Below the pieces are notes generated by a model, which did no database searches, was not told the DNA's origin, and saw only the letters and a program-made list of their open reading frames with translations. This document shows positions 4,571 through 6,851 of a stretch of 6,851 nucleotides of DNA, one piece after another. The first letter of the stretch is position 1, and each line of letters opens with the position of its first letter. The translations under genes were made by a program, and so were the position numbers. The DNA lies in the NCBI GenBank assembly GCA_946481035.1, contig CAMLNK010000218.1:1-6851 (forward strand), read 5' to 3'. The DNA comes from an uncultured Dyadobacter sp. (lineage in GTDB: Bacteria > Bacteroidota > Bacteroidia > Cytophagales > Spirosomataceae).

Positions 4571-6851
4571 ATGCACCACAACATAGAGATCAACGATATT
4601 TATAAACCGGTTTTCATTCCCAAAGAGCGCCACGCAGATAAAGCAAATTTCCTCTCCTTCATTGAAGAATACCGCGGCAAGACCATCCTGGATTTATTTG
4701 CTTCCCAGCAACAAGAACTCATCCGAATCCGACATCCCAAAAAACGGCTCACTGCCGCGGAAATTGAGCAGAAATACCGCGAATGGGCTGATGGCAAAAA
4801 TACTGATACTGAGGGAGTATGGGTATATTACCCGTGGTCGGAGCGGCTCCTTCACCTGGTGAATGAAGCGGAATTCGTTGAACTCAGAACCAGCCGTAAC
4901 CAGTACAAAATAACACCCGAAGAACAGCAGCATCTTTCCGAACGGACGATCGGGATTATCGGACTATCGGTAGGCCATTCCGTCGCGCTCAGCATCGCTA
5001 CCGAGCGTGCGTGCGGGAAGCTGAAACTCGCTGATTTCGACACGATTGAGCTTAGTAACCTTAATCGTATACGTACCGGACTTCATAATATAGGTGTCAA
5101 TAAATCCATTGTAACCGCCCGGGAGATCGCCGAGATCGACCCGTTCCTTGAAATCGAATGCTTCCCCGAAGGTATTACAAAGGAAAACCTCGACGGTTTT
5201 CTGCTTGATGGCGGCAAATTGGATATCCTTGTCGACGAATGCGACGACATCGCATTGAAAATAAGTTCGCGGGTCCGTGCAGCACAACTGGGCATTCCGG
5301 TCGTAATGGAAACCAGCGACCGCGGGATGCTCGACGTGGAAAGGTTTGATAATGAACCTGAACGGCCTATTTTTCACGGCTATCTGCAAGGCCTCCCGTT
5401 GGATAAGTTCGAACAGATTTCCGAAGAAGACCGGCTCCCGCTCGTACTGCGGATCGTGAATGCGATCAACGGTTCCAAAAGAGGCAAGGTGTCGCTGGTC
5501 GAAATCGGGCAGAGCATCGGTACCTGGCCGCAGCTCGCCAGCGCGGTGACGCTCGGCGGTGGTGTGGTGACGGACGTCTGCCGGCGCATTTTGCTCGACC
5601 AGTTTCACGAATCGGGCAGGTATTATATCGACCTCGAACAGCTCGTGGGCGACAAAGCGGAGAAGCCTCAGGGTGCATTCCGCAATAATCCGCATGCTCC
5701 TTTCGATCTGTCGGAGGCTGTTCGTATAGCTGATTCGTTACCTCAAAAACAAGGCGAAACGATTTCTGAAAACGTGCTGGCCGACATCGTGAATGCCGCA
5801 TGCCAGGCACCGTCCACCGGAAACGACCAACCCTGGAAATGGCTTTATCATCACGGCAGGCTATTCCTCTTCCACGACCGTTTCCGCTCGTTCTCCTTCG
5901 GTGATTTCGACCAGATCGCTTCCAATATTTCATTTGGCGCTTCTTACGAGAACATATTATTAAAGGCCCGCGAGGCCGGCCTGGGCGTGAATGCCGAAAT
6001 TTTTCCGTTGGGCGAGGAATCTCCGCTCATTGCGGCGATCGATTTCCGGCACGATACCTCCGGCGCCGAACCTGTATTCGCTCCCGAGGCCGTGGGCGTC
6101 ATTTACGACCGCTGCACGAACCGCAACCCTTCGACCCCGGTACCGATTCCCGAAGCTGCATTTCAGCAATTAAAGGAAGCAGTCGAAAGCATTGCCGGCG
6201 CGGAATTCCATTATTTTGCAGACAAAGAGCGGATCATGGCCATTGGCGGGATCATAGGCGAATGCGACCGCGTGCGCCTGCTGAACCCGGAAGGGCACTA
6301 CGATTTTGTACACCGGGAGATGAAATGGACGCCTTCCGAGGCAGAACTGTCCAGGGACGGTATCGACGTACGTACGCTCGGGCTCAACAACGCGCAGATA
6401 GCTGCGCTTTCGATCATCCGCGACCGGGAAATTTCGCAAACGCTGAAAGGAGTTCAGGGAGGCGGTGCATTGGTGGACGCGGCGCTCAAATCAGTCAGTA
6501 CAGCCTCGGCGCTGGGCATGATTACCATGCCGAAATACAGTTATAAGGATTTTTTTCTGGGCGGAATGGCCATGCAGCGCCTCTGGCTTCGGGCCGAACA
6601 ATTGCAATTTGCGATTCATCCATTAATTTCCCCGTTTTATTTGTTCCCGCGTATTACAAAGGGCAACAATGCAGGCCTCGACGCAGCCGAGGCATCGAGA
6701 TTACACACTTTAAGAAAGAAATTCATGGAACTGGTTCCGTTTGGAGAGGATGTGGCGGAAGTATTCTTGTTTAAAATAGCGCAGGCGGAAAAGCCTGGGA
6801 TCAAAAGTTACCGATTGCCGTTAAACGAAACACTATTTATTGTAAACCCAT
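4571..6851 (+). CDS. ThiF/E1-like adenylating domain fused to nitroreductase-like domain (Rv1355c/'MoeY'-like), 3' end outside window
   Basis: An uninterrupted frame of 760 codons from ATG 4571 that continues past the right edge. Residues 1-115 are a mixed helical N-terminal region. Residues about 116-345 are a ThiF/MoeB/E1-type nucleotide-binding domain: 'TIGIIGLSVGHSVAL' (126-140) is the ATP loop, with GLSVGH instead of the usual GxGGxG; 'LADFDTIELSNLNRIR' (153-168) gives the acidic Asp155/Asp157 and Asn-Arg residues; Lys178 and 'LVDECDD' (219-225) match later conserved positions. No CxxC zinc pairs are seen. Residues about 395-740 resemble the FMN nitroreductase fold: 'APSTGNDQPWKW' (412-423) is the typical flavin-binding opening, and 'GGMAMQRLWLRAEQLQF' (665-681) the late helix. 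Family members are annotated as MoeY or 'Rv1355c family', but a molybdopterin role is not demonstrated by this sequence. It plausibly activates a carboxylate by adenylation and couples this to flavin redox chemistry. The start has an A-rich leader without Shine-Dalgarno; only a TTG at 4541 is an alternative. Confidence 0.87.
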   Translation, partial: MHHNIEINDIYKPVFIPKERHADKANFLSFIEEYRGKTILDLFASQQQELIRIRHPKKRLTAAEIEQKYREWADGKNTDTEGVWVYYPWSERLLHLVNEAEFVELRTSRNQYKITPEEQQHLSERTIGIIGLSVGHSVALSIATERACGKLKLADFDTIELSNLNRIRTGLHNIGVNKSIVTAREIAEIDPFLEIECFPEGITKENLDGFLLDGGKLDILVDECDDIALKISSRVRAAQLGIPVVMETSDRGMLDVERFDNEPERPIFHGYLQGLPLDKFEQISEEDRLPLVLRIVNAINGSKRGKVSLVEIGQSIGTWPQLASAVTLGGGVVTDVCRRILLDQFHESGRYYIDLEQLVGDKAEKPQGAFRNNPHAPFDLSEAVRIADSLPQKQGETISENVLADIVNAACQAPSTGNDQPWKWLYHHGRLFLFHDRFRSFSFGDFDQIASNISFGASYENILLKAREAGLGVNAEIFPLGEESPLIAAIDFRHDTSGAEPVFAPEAVGVIYDRCTNRNPSTPVPIPEAAFQQLKEAVESIAGAEFHYFADKERIMAIGGIIGECDRVRLLNPEGHYDFVHREMKWTPSEAELSRDGIDVRTLGLNNAQIAALSIIRDREISQTLKGVQGGGALVDAALKSVSTASALGMITMPKYSYKDFFLGGMAMQRLWLRAEQLQFAIHPLISPFYLFPRITKGNNAGLDAAEASRLHTLRKKFMELVPFGEDVAEVFLFKIAQAEKPGIKSYRLPLNETLFIVNP

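Noticed and set aside
4964..5695. Long open frame (243 codons) on the minus strand within the ThiF-nitroreductase gene.
   Set aside because: It lies wholly inside a plus-strand gene with clear domain motifs and shows no domain signature itself; it is a shadow of codon bias on the opposite strand.
4571..6851. Assignment of the fusion protein as a molybdopterin biosynthesis enzyme (moeY).
   Set aside because: The name used for mycobacterial relatives rests on ThiF/MoeB similarity; no other molybdenum-cofactor gene is in the window and the nitroreductase half is not part of that pathway, so no symbol is given.

Overview
The window looks like chromosomal DNA of a Bacteroidota bacterium, most likely of the Cytophagales (Dyadobacter/Spirosoma-like). 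This is inferred from mid-range GC, A/T-rich leaders mostly without Shine-Dalgarno sequences, -7 elements close to the Bacteroidota consensus TAnnTTTG, and the style of the short lipoprotein signal peptides. No rRNA, tRNA, transposase, integrase or CRISPR array is visible, and nothing marks the window as a mobile island.

Layout from left to right. (1) Positions 1-669, minus strand: an SRPBCC/AHSA1-like protein followed 40 bp downstream by the N-terminal part of a MerR-family regulator that runs off the left edge; the MerR gene has its own good -7 element. (2) Positions 850-3398: a plus-strand membrane acyltransferase (acyltransferase-3/OafA type) whose stop codon directly abuts the stop codon of a minus-strand lipoprotein alpha/beta-hydrolase; a tiny predicted lipoprotein gene lies upstream of the hydrolase on the same strand. 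(3) Positions 3540-4181: a 57-residue single-pass membrane protein (plus) converges, with 3 bp between stops, on a stand-alone receiver-domain response regulator (minus). (4) A 389-bp divergent intergenic region carrying two dyads next to the response regulator. (5) From 4571 to the right edge: a long open frame, still open at 760 codons, fusing an E1/ThiF-like adenylating domain to a nitroreductase-like FMN domain (the Rv1355c/'MoeY'-like architecture).

The most interesting locus is the divergent pair at 3717-6851: an output-less response regulator with a helical tail, and a two-domain protein joining nucleotidyl activation (ThiF) to flavin redox chemistry (nitroreductase). The architecture is known from mycobacteria, but as far as I know its substrate is not established. 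No ubiquitin-like partner, E2, protease or precursor peptide is visible here, although the downstream flank is cut off. The acyltransferase and hydrolase could both act on envelope acyl groups, but that is only suggested by adjacency.
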